From: Alkalinema pantanalense
Lineage (GTDB): Bacteria; Cyanobacteriota; Cyanobacteriia; Leptolyngbyales; Leptolyngbyaceae
Reading direction: 5' to 3'
Assembly: GCF_050753345.1 (NCBI RefSeq)
Contig: NZ_JBLZFX010000004.1
Span: forward strand, 62,001-126,000
DNA length: 64,000 nucleotides
Position numbers and translations under genes: made by a program. Position 1 is the stretch's first letter. Each line of letters begins with the position of its first letter. Positions 26,873-35,958 of this stretch are shown piece after piece. The notes under the pieces are model-generated. The model saw only the letters and a list, made by a program, of their open reading frames with translations. It made no database searches and was not told the origin of the DNA.

Positions 26873-27586
26873 TTACGGGTTAATGTCCGAACGAGTTATG
26901 GGTTGTTGTTCGATCGCCTGTTTCACGAGAGGAGCCATTTTGGAGCGCCAATAGCGAATATCCGGCAAGTCGTTCATCATGGACAACACCATTTGAGGTC
27001 GTCGTTTCGCGATCGCAACCTCGGCTTTGCTGTAAGCATCCTCCGCTTGTTTCCACTTCACAGTCATACTTCCCATCAAGTTTTCTGCTTGAGTGTAAGC
27101 GGGATCCTCTACAGGGACTTGGCGGAGGCGGTTGACGGCTCCCGCAAGGTTGCCGGCGTGCCATTGCTCTTGGGCTTCCACGATGAGTTGACGGCTGGAA
27201 GACGAGCTAGATAATTCTGAGCGTTTACTTGATGTATCACAGGTTGTCACCGTCAAGTTCCGGTAAACCCAACCCGGCATGGGTGAATTAATTTTTAACC
27301 AACCATCTCGCTCGTCCACTACAACTAAATTGACCCCATTTTTGACGGTTCCCACAATATTGCTGGGCCCAACGGCAGGGGTCGATCGCACATTCAACAA
27401 TGGCTGAGGATCAGCTGCTAAGGTCTGACAATCGCTGAGTTTTCCCAGTTGGACAGGGGAGGCGTTTCTAGGATCAAAGGATTGGGATGGCTTCGGACGT
27501 AGAGTCGCATAGCCAACTCCCAACATTGTTACGCCTGCTGTAAACCACATCCCAACAATCAATGGCAGTTGCAATTTCATGTTCAC
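26873..27586 (-). CDS. SH3-like (SH3b) domain secreted protein B
   Basis: A 237-residue paralogue of the gene 174 bp downstream. It has an N-terminal hydrophobic anchor (about 5-27) and an SH3b domain (about 50-120; LLNVRSTPAVGPSNIVGTVKNG) bracketed by Cys in SDCQT and TTCDT, as in its partner. The C-terminal half is different: alpha-helical and Ala/Gln-rich, with TPR-like character (EAQEQWHAGNLAGAVNRL, then further helices). The pair therefore shares its targeting and SH3 modules but not its effector half. Function unknown; a periplasmic or cell-wall role is inferred from export and SH3b. Confidence 0.78.
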   Translation of the reverse strand: MNMKLQLPLIVGMWFTAGVTMLGVGYATLRPKPSQSFDPRNASPVQLGKLSDCQTLAADPQPLLNVRSTPAVGPSNIVGTVKNGVNLVVVDERDGWLKINSPMPGWVYRNLTVTTCDTSSKRSELSSSSSSRQLIVEAQEQWHAGNLAGAVNRLRQVPVEDPAYTQAENLMGSMTVKWKQAEDAYSKAEVAIAKRRPQMVLSMMNDLPDIRYWRSKMAPLVKQAIEQQPITRSDINP

Positions 27587-28050
27587 CCTGTCCTAACTGT
27601 GACGAATTCATACTGTGACGAATCCATTCGAACTAGCCTGTGAGCAATCTATTCGAACCAATCAACCCACCGAGCTGTTCCAATGCACTAGAAAACTGTG
27701 CTCAGTATGCCCAAAGTTATCGGAAAACTCGAACCTAGAAACCGCCTATTTCCTCACGCAATCGCTAAGAAAGTTCGGTACCTCTACGGAAGGAGAGAAA
27801 ATAATGTCGCCAATTTATCCGCTAGCTACCTGTCAGAAAATCAGGTTCCTAATTTGGCGTAGACAATTAGTGTCGAGAAAGCCTAAGCGTTGAGAAAAGG
27901 TCGAGTGAAAAATCAGGTATCAGCCGTTGTTTAAACGGGTTTTGTAAACATATGTTTCGATATTGACGTCAAAACGGTATTCTGTCTTGACAGCTTCCTG
28001 TACAATCGATAGGGTAATATTCATACCCGGGTAAAACGATTTGAAGTTAT
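27587..28050. other. Divergent intergenic region with candidate promoter
   Basis: No gene. The best promoter match reads toward the ribbon-helix-helix gene: TTGACA at 27987-27992 and TAGGGT at 28010-28015, 17 bp apart. ctgtgacgaat motifs recur near 27598 and 27613. Confidence 0.45.
27987..28015 (+). promoter_or_regulatory. Candidate sigma-70 promoter for the RHH-ycf46-ycf35 group
   Basis: A perfect -35 TTGACA is followed after 17 bp by TAGGGT, which keeps the T-A and final T of a -10 box. The predicted start falls about 28 bp before the ATG at 28051. Confidence 0.4.
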
Positions 28051-28398
28051 ATGCAAGATAAGCAGAAAGTTACGTTATATCTCCCCTCTGACCTGCATCG
28101 CCAACTCAAAATCCGTGCTGCTGTCGATGCTGAACCCATGTCTTCCCTGGCAGAAAAAGCGATTTGTTTTTACCTGACCCACCCTGAGGTGGTGGAATCG
28201 GTGGAAGCAGTTCAAGGTCAGACTCATCGTGTGTACGCTTGCCCAGAGTGTCAATCGTCTTTGGTCATGCGGGAAGGGGAAATGGTGACTCTAGGGCAAC
28301 AGCCTGGAGCTGTTCAGGAGACTGCGCTTTCACTTGATGCAGTTACAAGTGCCGAACTTGTTTCAGGTCAGAGTGAAGAGGCGTTGGTACCCTGTTAG
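28051..28398 (+). CDS. Small ribbon-helix-helix-like protein with C-terminal CxxC
   Basis: A 115-residue protein. The first 45 residues (KVTLYLPSDLHRQLKIRAAVDAEPMSSL) fit a MetJ/Arc ribbon-helix-helix DNA-binding fold: one strand, then two helices. A CPECQSS motif (about 69-75) gives only one Cys pair; the terminal Cys is the only other one, so a full zinc site is doubtful. The tail is acidic and low in complexity. It lies 109 bp upstream of the ycf46 gene on the same strand and is probably co-expressed with it. DNA binding is inferred from the fold; the target is unknown. Confidence 0.72.
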   Translation: MQDKQKVTLYLPSDLHRQLKIRAAVDAEPMSSLAEKAICFYLTHPEVVESVEAVQGQTHRVYACPECQSSLVMREGEMVTLGQQPGAVQETALSLDAVTSAELVSGQSEEALVPC

Positions 28399-28507
28399 TG
28401 CGGAGGATTCGACAGCCTCGGCTTTGTTGAATCCTTCCAAGGTCTAGTCTGGGTTGCTTTGTTCATTGCATTCTCTGCAACATCCCTAACTTTGTGGTGG
28501 ATCGTCT

Positions 28508-30028
28508 ATGCAAGAAGAACTCAGTGTTCTCATCCAAGCTCAATACCCGCTCATCTATCTTGTAACTTCCGAAGAGGAACGAGCGGAGCAAGCAATTTCA
28601 GAGATTGCTCAGAATAAGTTGGAGCGAACAGTTTATAGCTGGACGTTAACCCAAGGGATGGTTCAGTATGGACGTGCAGGTCAACCGCCTCAACCAGGTA
28701 CCATTCCCCCCCAGCAGGCGATCGCAAGTGCAATTCGCCAATCCGACCCTTCTATTTTCATCTTTAAAGATCTCCACCCCTTTCTCCATGACGGTACGGG
28801 TAGTGCAGAGGTTGTCCGTTGGATTCGGGATGCAATTGCAGCCTTTAAAGGAACCCAGAAGACCATCATTCTCATGTCTCCGGTACAGCAGGTGCCGATC
28901 GAGCTAGAAAAAGAAGTCGTGGTCATCGATTTTGCTCTTCCCTCCATGGCAGAGTTAAATGATGTTCTCTCAAGGCAATTGGTCTCCCCTCGCGATCGAC
29001 GGCTCTCCACCGAAAGTCGGGAAAAGCTACTGAAAGCAGCATTGGGGCTGACCCGAGACGAAGCTGAAAAGGTTTACCGTAAGGCTTATGTCACAGCGGG
29101 TCGAATGACTGAAGAAGAGGTTGACATTGTTCTGTCTGAGAAAAAGCAACTGATTCGTCGTAATGGCATCCTTGAATATATTGAGGAAGATGAAACGATT
29201 AGCGCGGTGGGTGGCTTAGAAGAGTTGAAGCATTGGCTGAAGCAACGCTCCAATGCTTTTACTGAGCGAGCTAGAGAATATGGTTTACCCCAGCCCAAAG
29301 GGATGCTGATTTTGGGAGTTCCAGGTTGCGGAAAATCCCTCATTGCGAAAACGACGTCCAAGCTATGGGGATTACCCTTGTTGCGTCTTGATATGGGACG
29401 GGTTTATGACGGTTCGACGGTGGGTAAGTCTGAAGCTAACCTGCGCAGTGCCCTGAAAACTGCGGAATCGATTTCGCCAGCCATTCTATTTATCGATGAA
29501 TTAGATAAAGCCTTTGGAGGGGCGGGCGGATCTGCTGATTCCGATGGGGGTACCTCTAGCCGGATTTTTGGCTCCTTTTTAACTTGGATGCAGGAAAAGA
29601 CTTCTCCGGTTTTTGTGATGGCCACTGCCAACCGAGTCGAACGGCTGCCCGGTGAGTTTCTCCGCAAGGGCCGCTTTGATGAAATCTTCTTTGTTGACTT
29701 GCCCAATGCGGACGAACGGCAGGATATTTTTCGAATTCATCTCCTTAAACGTCGCCGAGACATCGATCGCTTTGATCTAGAACAACTCGCGAATGTGTGC
29801 GAAGGGTTCTCCGGCGCTGAGATTGAACAAGCTTTGATTGCTGCTATGTATGAAGCTTTTGCTCAGGATCGAGAGTTTACTCAGTTGGACATCATTGCGG
29901 CCTGTCGCGCTACGATGCCGCTGTCCAAGACGATGACTGAGCAAGTGACTGCGCTTCGGGACTGGGCTAGACAGCGTGCCCGTCCGGCAGCAGCCTCCAT
30001 CGCGGAATACCAGCGATTGGAGTTCTAA
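28508..30028 (+). CDS. ycf46: Ycf46-type AAA+ ATPase
   Basis: A 506-residue AAA+ ATPase of the Ycf46 family found in cyanobacteria and red-lineage plastids. An N-terminal domain of its own (about 1-220, starting MQEELSVLIQAQYPLIYLV) precedes the AAA module. Walker A is GVPGCGKSLIAK (about 270-281), Walker B ILFIDELDKAFGG (about 326-338). A sensor-1-like VMATANRVERLP and an arginine-finger region (EFLRKGRFDE) follow. The ATPase core looks complete. Its role is poorly known; work on other cyanobacteria connects it with photosynthetic or carbon-uptake regulation. It lies between the RHH-like gene and ycf35 on one strand. Confidence 0.9.
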   Translation: MQEELSVLIQAQYPLIYLVTSEEERAEQAISEIAQNKLERTVYSWTLTQGMVQYGRAGQPPQPGTIPPQQAIASAIRQSDPSIFIFKDLHPFLHDGTGSAEVVRWIRDAIAAFKGTQKTIILMSPVQQVPIELEKEVVVIDFALPSMAELNDVLSRQLVSPRDRRLSTESREKLLKAALGLTRDEAEKVYRKAYVTAGRMTEEEVDIVLSEKKQLIRRNGILEYIEEDETISAVGGLEELKHWLKQRSNAFTERAREYGLPQPKGMLILGVPGCGKSLIAKTTSKLWGLPLLRLDMGRVYDGSTVGKSEANLRSALKTAESISPAILFIDELDKAFGGAGGSADSDGGTSSRIFGSFLTWMQEKTSPVFVMATANRVERLPGEFLRKGRFDEIFFVDLPNADERQDIFRIHLLKRRRDIDRFDLEQLANVCEGFSGAEIEQALIAAMYEAFAQDREFTQLDIIAACRATMPLSKTMTEQVTALRDWARQRARPAAASIAEYQRLEF

Positions 30029-30185
30029 AAGCTTTCTCCTGGTTCCCAACAGGAGGGAGGCTAGTTCACAAGAGCTAGCATGTAACAAACAAAGCCACTA
30101 GCTACTTCCCAATAGCTAAATGCTTTTGACACTGTTCCTTTGACACTGTTGTCGTTGTTTGCAAATTTCCACGGAGGAAACTCTC

Positions 30186-30539
30186 ATGTCTCACTTTAGC
30201 ACTCTGCGCACCAAGATCACCGATGCTGAAATCCTGAAGAACTCTCTGCGCGACCTCGGCATCAACGTGAAGAGTGAAGCAGATGTTCGCGGATACAATG
30301 GTCAGCGGGTTCGGGCAGACATTGTGGCTGTTCTGGACGGTGAGTATGACCTTGGCTGGTCTCGGAATGCTGATGGCACCTTCGATCTGATTGCCGATCT
30401 TTGGGGTGTAGCCAAGAAGCACAACCAAACGGAACTGATCAATTCCATTAACCAGAAGTACGCTGTCAATAAGACCCTTGCGGAAGTTAAGCGGCCTGGT
30501 TTGAGCAATGCCAACGTTAAGTTGGTTCTGCAAAAATAG
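30186..30539 (+). CDS. ycf35: Ycf35/DUF1257 family protein
   Basis: A 117-residue soluble protein, the cyanobacterial form of plastid Ycf35 (DUF1257). The ATG at 30186 gives MSHFSTLRTKITDAEIL, the usual family start, and has GGAGG 8 nt upstream; an in-frame ATG at 30159 has no such support. Diagnostic stretches are YNGQRVRADIVAV, YDLGWSRNADGTFDLIADLWG and a C-terminal RPGLSNANVKLVLQK. Biochemical function is unknown. It follows ycf46 after 157 bp and precedes a terminator, so the RHH-ycf46-ycf35 group probably ends here. Confidence 0.92.
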   Translation: MSHFSTLRTKITDAEILKNSLRDLGINVKSEADVRGYNGQRVRADIVAVLDGEYDLGWSRNADGTFDLIADLWGVAKKHNQTELINSINQKYAVNKTLAEVKRPGLSNANVKLVLQK

Positions 30540-30562
30540 TTTCTCTGCGCGTTCCCAAGCTG

Positions 30563-30590
30563 ACGGGTTAGCCAATGGTTAGCCCGTTTT
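30563..30590 (+). terminator. Terminator after ycf35
   Basis: ACGGGTTAGC pairs with GTTAGCCCGT (two G-U pairs) around a 5-nt loop, followed by TTTTCT, 24 bp past the ycf35 stop. Confidence 0.75.
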
Positions 30591-30699
30591 CTCTGGCGGA
30601 GATGCCCGATCGGGTGTCTCCGCTGTACTTTGGGCGATGGAATGTTAGGGTTAAACAGTCAATGTAACGCCTACCCTTTTTGAGTTTGGGATAGTCATC

Positions 30700-31542
30700 A
30701 TGCAACCATTAACTGAGGATCTCGTTGCCAGAATTAATCAGATTGTGCGGGACTGTGGTCAATCTGCTAAACACTTGGCGGCTCAAGGGTTTGAAATCTA
30801 TCAAAAGGGGCCAGGAGATTATGTGACCGATGTCGATCGGGCTTTAGATGAGCAACTCACTCAAGCATTTGGTTGCCTTCTGCCAGAGGACAGTCTAGTC
30901 ACTGAGGAAAATACAGCCTCTCTGCAAGGTTTTCATAATTTGACCCAACGAATCTGGTGCGTGGATCCCTTAGATGGAACCCAGGACTTTATGAATGGTG
31001 ATCCAGACTATTCGGTGATGGTGGGAGCATTGCAAGGTGAACCCTTGGCTGGCTGGATTTATGCCCCAGAATACGACGTGCTGTATTTTGGGGGACCGGA
31101 ACTGGGATTGTGGCAACGCAAAGGAGATCTCGAAAAGTATCCCTTGATGCCCCATCCCGTGCAACAAAGTCAGCGACTGATTATTGGCTATAAGGATTTA
31201 CAGAATTATGGTGCGGCCATTCAAATCCAGTTACCCCAAGTTGAATTCTGGCAACGTCCTGGTAGTTTTGGACTGAAGGTTCTAGAAGTGCTTCAGGGAC
31301 AGGCGGGTGCCTATGTCTACTTTAATCAGCGGGTTAAGGTTTGGGATACGGTTGCACCCATCGCGATCGCGCGGGCGGCTGGATTGCAATGTTGTGATTT
31401 ATCTGGACAGTCGATCGGGTATGCGACTGACCAAATTCAGCCAGAGACTTTGGCACATCTGCAACCGATCGTGATTGGTTGGCCTCCAGTGGTAAACGGT
31501 TTGCTGCCTGCTTTGGCAGGGGCTGTTAATGCTAGCGTTTGA
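30700..31542 (+). CDS. Inositol-monophosphatase-family phosphatase, CysQ-like
   Basis: A Mg2+-dependent phosphatase of 280 residues. The family metal-binding motifs are all present: the acidic EE at 69-70 (VTEENTA), DPLDGTQDF at 89-97, and the C-terminal WDTVAPIAIARAAG. Members hydrolyse 3'-phosphoadenosine 5'-phosphate (CysQ), inositol phosphates or fructose/sedoheptulose bisphosphate. The CysQ function seems likeliest from the overall pattern (GDYVTDVDRALD at about 39-50), but the substrate is not proven by the sequence. It starts 160 bp after ycf35, behind a terminator, so it is its own unit. Confidence 0.85.
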   Translation: MQPLTEDLVARINQIVRDCGQSAKHLAAQGFEIYQKGPGDYVTDVDRALDEQLTQAFGCLLPEDSLVTEENTASLQGFHNLTQRIWCVDPLDGTQDFMNGDPDYSVMVGALQGEPLAGWIYAPEYDVLYFGGPELGLWQRKGDLEKYPLMPHPVQQSQRLIIGYKDLQNYGAAIQIQLPQVEFWQRPGSFGLKVLEVLQGQAGAYVYFNQRVKVWDTVAPIAIARAAGLQCCDLSGQSIGYATDQIQPETLAHLQPIVIGWPPVVNGLLPALAGAVNASV

Positions 31543-31824
31543 TCCTAATGGCTCACCCGATCGGGTGGACTTAGGGGCAATGCAATTTTTATTTGGGATT
31601 CGGGGCACAATAAAGTCAGGAGCAGCCTGTATCGACTCATAACTGAGGATCCGTAAATTCTCAAGCATGGGATTGATAGGATGACTGCCATCCTAGATAA
31701 AGTTTGCTCAATGCAACACAGCCACGGTTTCCTCTGTTATGCAGAGACCCATTGGTTGTTTGTAGTGAGAAAATTAACTTTGATTCAGGCCCCACATCCG
31801 CTTTTTTCGCCCTGAACCGCTTCC

Positions 31825-32523
31825 ATGCAAACCGAAGTTATCAGTGAATTGTTTCCCCTTCTCGCCGCTGCTAATCCGGAAACTTTGGATTGGTTGCTGT
31901 CTGTTGCTGTTGAGCATGAATATCCTTCAGGTCGCGCTGTCTTGATGGAAGATGCCTGGGGAAATGCCGTCTATTTTGTCCTGTCGGGATGGGTCAAGGT
32001 GCGGCGTCACTCGGGTACTGGAGAAGATGTTGCCACTTTAGCGATTCTAGGTAAAGGGGATTTCTTCGGAGAAATGGCCGTTTTGGATGAGTCCCCTCGA
32101 TCGACGGATGTGATTGCACTCACTCCGGTTAAGCTCCTTAGTATTGCAGCGCAGCGGTTTATCCAAACTCTGTTTAAAGATCCACAATTGCATCATCGGA
32201 TGTTGCAACTGATGGTGCGTCGGCTGCGCCAAACCAATCTTCGGTTCCAATTGCGGGATCAACCCCCTGCAATTAAGCTGATCCATACGCTGGTGGCACT
32301 GGCTGAAGCCTATGGGCAACCGTCGGGGACGGGAATGGAGATTTTTAATATTGCTGCTAAGGATTTAGCGGATGTTTCTGATATTAATGCCGATGAAGCG
32401 GCCAAAATTCTGGTGAAGCTGACGGAGAAGGGTTGGGTCAAAATTGATGCGGAACGGCATACGATGCATCTTCCCAATTTGAAGCAGTTGCACCAAGTTT
32501 TGCAAAAGGCTAATGGAGGCTAG
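31825..32523 (+). CDS. Crp/Fnr-family transcription regulator, SyCRP1-like
   Basis: A 232-residue regulator with an N-terminal cyclic-nucleotide-binding domain (about 20-130), a linking helix (about 130-150) and a C-terminal winged helix (about 160-230). The phosphate-binding cassette GEMAVLDESPRSTDV is intact and keeps the Arg-Ser needed to hold the cAMP phosphate, unlike NtcA. It resembles SyCRP1, the cAMP receptor protein of Synechocystis, as I recall it; orthology should be confirmed. In that role it would activate motility and other genes under cAMP control. The gene is monocistronic and starts at the first ATG. Confidence 0.82.
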   Translation: MQTEVISELFPLLAAANPETLDWLLSVAVEHEYPSGRAVLMEDAWGNAVYFVLSGWVKVRRHSGTGEDVATLAILGKGDFFGEMAVLDESPRSTDVIALTPVKLLSIAAQRFIQTLFKDPQLHHRMLQLMVRRLRQTNLRFQLRDQPPAIKLIHTLVALAEAYGQPSGTGMEIFNIAAKDLADVSDINADEAAKILVKLTEKGWVKIDAERHTMHLPNLKQLHQVLQKANGG

Positions 32524-32652
32524 GGGTAGATACGCTAAGGGGTAGGTGATTGGCGTGGAAGAAATCTTGCGGTTCTTCCTTAGAACGGTAGCCACGGAGG
32601 AAATCCCTGCGGCATGATGGATACATATATTCGTCTTGTCGGAGTGTTTTTC

Positions 32653-34491
32653 ATGGGTCAAGAAGAACTCGTCTACACCTCAATGCCATGCTGTTGGGAA
32701 ACGAAGGCCCAGGATCGAAATCCCGCAGACGAGTTTCCGATCGGAATGGTTTCGCCATTAAAGCTGCACTACCAAGTGGCGATGCCCCAGCCTGCCAATC
32801 ACTTATTTGAGGTGACATTAAAGGTTACGGGGTGGGGGCAGGAGACTTTAGATGTGAAGATGCCTGTGTGGACTCCCGGTTCCTACTTGGTGCGGGAGTA
32901 TTCTCGGCATATCCAAAATTTTGAGTCAGTAACGGACTTGGGCGAACAATTAGCGTTTCAAAAATTAGCTAAAAATCATTGGCGAGTTCAGACTCAATCT
33001 CAATCTTCGATCGTGATTCGTTACCGGGTTTATGCTAACGAGTTAACGGTTCGTACCAATCATCTCGATCGTACCCATGGATACTTTAATGGGGCAGCTA
33101 CATTTTTCTATATTCCGGGTTATCAAACGCAGGCGATCGAAGTCACTATCGTGCCCCCCAGTCCGGATTGGCGAGTAGCAACGGCATTGCCTGCGATCGC
33201 AGAGAATATCTATCTGGCACGGGATTTTGACACGTTGGTTGATAGTCCCTTCGAAATTGGATTGCAGACACAATTTGACTTTGAAGTCTTGGGCAAACGT
33301 CACCAATGGGTGATTTGGGGCAAGGGAAACCTAAATCCTGAGCGATTAATTGCAGATACCCAAAAGATTATCGAAACAGAAGCCAAGATGTTTGGAGGGT
33401 TGCCCTACGATCGCTATGTGTTCCTTTTGCACCTCACCAAAGGCTATGGTGGCTTAGAACATAAGGATTGTTGTTCACTAATTTATGATCGTAATGGGTT
33501 TAGGAAGCAGAAGGATTATGAATCGTTTCTACAATTAGTGGCCCATGAATTTTTCCATCTTTGGAATGTCAAGCGCATTCGGCCTAAAGCATTGGAAAAC
33601 TTTGATTATGATCAGGAAAATTACACGCCTTCCTTATGGTTTTGTGAAGGTGTTACTAGTTATTATGACACCCTATTGCCATTGCGTGCGGGCATTTATG
33701 GTGCCAAAACCTACCTCAAATATTTGAGTCAAGAGATTACCCGCTATCTCACAACGTTGGGACGATTTGTGCAACCGCTAAGTGAATCAGGGTTTGATGC
33801 CTGGATTAAACTGTACCGACCAGATTCGAATACGCCCAATTCTCAGATTTCTTATTACTTAAAGGGGGCAATGGTAACGCTGTTGCTAGATTTAGAAATT
33901 CGTAAACGCCATCATAATCAAAAATCTTTTGATGATGTGATGCGGATGATGTGGGAACGGTTTGGTAAAGATGAGGTGGGCTTTACACCACAGGATGCAA
34001 AATCGCTGATTGAGTCGGTGACGGGAGCTGATTTAACGGACTTGTTCGATCGCTATCTGCATGGACTAGATGAACTGGATTTTGGGGCTTATTTTCAAGA
34101 CTTTGGCTTACAGTTAGAGTCTAATGTGGAGAAAGGACTCGCGCCAACTTGGGGGGCGCGGATCGTGACGGAGCAGAATCGGACGATCGTCAAGTCGGTA
34201 GCATTTAATTCCCCAGCACAGTTAGCGGGATTAGATGCGGGTGATGAACTAATTGCGATCGATGGGCTGCGAGCAACGGTAGACGAAGTTAACGATCGCC
34301 TCCAATCCGCGCAGGCAGGCGATGGCATAGAAGTCACATTCTTCCATCAAGATGAACTACAAACGGCGCAAGTGAGGTTAGCTGAACCCCAACCGACCCA
34401 GTTTAAAATTGTGCCAGTTGAGTTGCCGACAGAGCGGCAGGAGACCTTATTTACAGGTTGGCTGGGGGAATCTCTGGGGGATTTGCAATAA
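32653..34491 (+). CDS. M61-family metallopeptidase with PDZ domain
   Basis: A zinc aminopeptidase-like protein of the M61 (glycyl aminopeptidase) family. The zinc motif HEFFH lies in VAHEFFHLWNVKRIRP, with the downstream Glu in WFCEGVTSYYD. The N-terminal beta domain starts at LKLHYQVAMPQPANHLFEVTL. A C-terminal PDZ domain (GARIVTEQNRTIVKSVAFNSPA onward) probably presents substrates. Starts at 32614, 32653 and 32746 are all possible; 32653 has GGAG 8 nt upstream, while 32746 gives the shortest family-like N-terminus. No signal peptide is clear, so it is probably cytoplasmic. Its 3' end overlaps the next, convergent gene by 41 bp. Confidence 0.9.
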   Translation: MGQEELVYTSMPCCWETKAQDRNPADEFPIGMVSPLKLHYQVAMPQPANHLFEVTLKVTGWGQETLDVKMPVWTPGSYLVREYSRHIQNFESVTDLGEQLAFQKLAKNHWRVQTQSQSSIVIRYRVYANELTVRTNHLDRTHGYFNGAATFFYIPGYQTQAIEVTIVPPSPDWRVATALPAIAENIYLARDFDTLVDSPFEIGLQTQFDFEVLGKRHQWVIWGKGNLNPERLIADTQKIIETEAKMFGGLPYDRYVFLLHLTKGYGGLEHKDCCSLIYDRNGFRKQKDYESFLQLVAHEFFHLWNVKRIRPKALENFDYDQENYTPSLWFCEGVTSYYDTLLPLRAGIYGAKTYLKYLSQEITRYLTTLGRFVQPLSESGFDAWIKLYRPDSNTPNSQISYYLKGAMVTLLLDLEIRKRHHNQKSFDDVMRMMWERFGKDEVGFTPQDAKSLIESVTGADLTDLFDRYLHGLDELDFGAYFQDFGLQLESNVEKGLAPTWGARIVTEQNRTIVKSVAFNSPAQLAGLDAGDELIAIDGLRATVDEVNDRLQSAQAGDGIEVTFFHQDELQTAQVRLAEPQPTQFKIVPVELPTERQETLFTGWLGESLGDLQ

Positions 34492-35227
34492 GGGCATTGG
34501 CGACGACTGTAATAGCTGATAGGGGGGGATTGATGATCGGAATAGGAGGATACAGGCAGGGAAATTGCATGACATCTGCTGGAGTCTGTTCAGAGGGATT
34601 GATGCTAGCATCGATGCGGTGGACTCGTTGGAGAGCATAGGTCACAAGTTCTGAGCAAAACAGAGCGGATAAATCTTGAACATTGCCTCCGCAGATTTCA
34701 TCCATGACATCCATGCCTGCTCCGATCGCTTGAACAAAGTCGTAGGGGATTTTTTGCTGTTCAATCTCCCATAACCAGGATTGCAGATGGAGAATTTCGG
34801 ATTCTGTCAAAGGAGGATGGAGGGCTGCCCAGCGTGCCGGAGTTTGACTAGCGGCGATACGATGGGACAGCCATTGTAGTTGGGCTCCAAAGTTCTGTTG
34901 ACCTGTCCCAACGCTGGGGAGACTGGTATCAATGTGGGATTCGGCAATTAGAATGTTATCGCCTTCATCATTAGTCCGATCGACTGAAAAGACAATAGCA
35001 ACATGAACATGGTCGGATTGAGTTGCAATTTTAACAACATTGGAGGGAATGTCGCTACCCGAAAAGACTAAAACATCACCGGGTTGAATTGTAAGTTGCA
35101 GTGCAGCGTAGGAAATTTCGCTGGGGCGATCGAGCTCGTTGTCCAATGACATATCACCATTCTGATTCATCTCTGGTGAGATTATAACTGGTAAAGGATT
35201 TGCCACGAAATAATATCTCTGATTCAT
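34451..35227 (-). CDS. YiiX/papain-like (permuted NlpC/P60) family protein
   Basis: A 258-residue protein. The segment GDVLVFSGSD followed by HVHVAIVFS (about 50-80) and the later LFCSELVTYAL (about 186-196) are the His and Cys motifs of permuted papain-like hydrolases of the YiiX type. Members of this fold cleave amide or thioester bonds of lipids or peptidoglycan; the substrate here is unknown. No signal peptide is visible. A second in-frame ATG 19 codons inside could be the start. It is convergent with, and overlaps by 41 bp, the M61 peptidase gene. Confidence 0.7.
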   Translation of the reverse strand: MNQRYYFVANPLPVIISPEMNQNGDMSLDNELDRPSEISYAALQLTIQPGDVLVFSGSDIPSNVVKIATQSDHVHVAIVFSVDRTNDEGDNILIAESHIDTSLPSVGTGQQNFGAQLQWLSHRIAASQTPARWAALHPPLTESEILHLQSWLWEIEQQKIPYDFVQAIGAGMDVMDEICGGNVQDLSALFCSELVTYALQRVHRIDASINPSEQTPADVMQFPCLYPPIPIINPPLSAITVVANALIANPPEIPPANL

Positions 35228-35476
35228 TCACCTACCCATCCATCGACGAACCCATCTACAAAGAAGTCATTGTGGGAAACGACTGAGGGCCCGTAAGTTT
35301 TTGCTAAAAGTCTGTCAAATTGTCTAGTTTTGTCACCTAGCCCGTGAACCCATAAAAATCCCCCTCATCTCCGGCAGTTCATGGCCTAGAAATTAAGGGG
35401 GCGAGATCGTATTCAGAAACTTTATTTGCTAATCGTGATTGAAATTACGATCGCAGTGTACCCATCAATCATTGAC

Positions 35477-35776
35477 CTACTTCACTTCTACTACTTCTGC
35501 ATCTACTACAGCGTTGGCAGCAGTGGTTGCTTTCTCCGCCTTTTGTTGTTTTACCTTAGCAGCGCGATCTTTCAACAATTGTGCCATTTCCGTTGCTAGC
35601 AATGTGATCACCACTGCATCATCAATCTGACCAATGAATGGCAGGAAATCCGGTGCAATATCGATCGGGCTGAGGAGATACAGCATCGTTCCGCCAATCA
35701 CCCACCAGCGATATTTAGGATTTGCGACTAGATTGCGGTACCAGTTGTAGATAGATTCTAGGGAAAAGCTGGCCAT
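35477..35776 (-). CDS. DUF1232 (YkvA-like) membrane protein
   Basis: A 99-residue protein with one hydrophobic segment and the family motif YLLSPIDIAPDFLPFIGQID (about 33-52), followed by VVITLLATEMAQLL and a charged Ala/Val/Glu tail. The ATG at 35776 (MASFSLESIYNWYRNL) is the usual family start; an upstream in-frame ATG would add 39 residues unlike the family. Function is not known; the motif repeats an SPID element common to this group. Confidence 0.85.
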   Translation of the reverse strand: MASFSLESIYNWYRNLVANPKYRWWVIGGTMLYLLSPIDIAPDFLPFIGQIDDAVVITLLATEMAQLLKDRAAKVKQQKAEKATTAANAVVDAEVVEVK

Positions 35777-35958
35777 CGATGAAATCCTTGGGTTGTGTTG
35801 TTTGCTTACACCGTCATCTTCGCAAACGTACCCAAGAATTTCGAGGAATTTCCGGGCGGTTCTCCGTAGGCATTCCGGTGTAGAAAACCTCACTGGAGTA
35901 GTTAGGGCTTGATTTTCCTCCCCATGGCTCGATCGACCAGCCCCTCAAACTCTTCTCA

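Noticed and set aside
31554..31567. Perfect palindrome CACCCGATCGGGTG after the CysQ-like gene
   Set aside because: The centre is CGATCG, which is extremely common in this genome as part of the HIP1-type bias, so the palindrome is probably chance.
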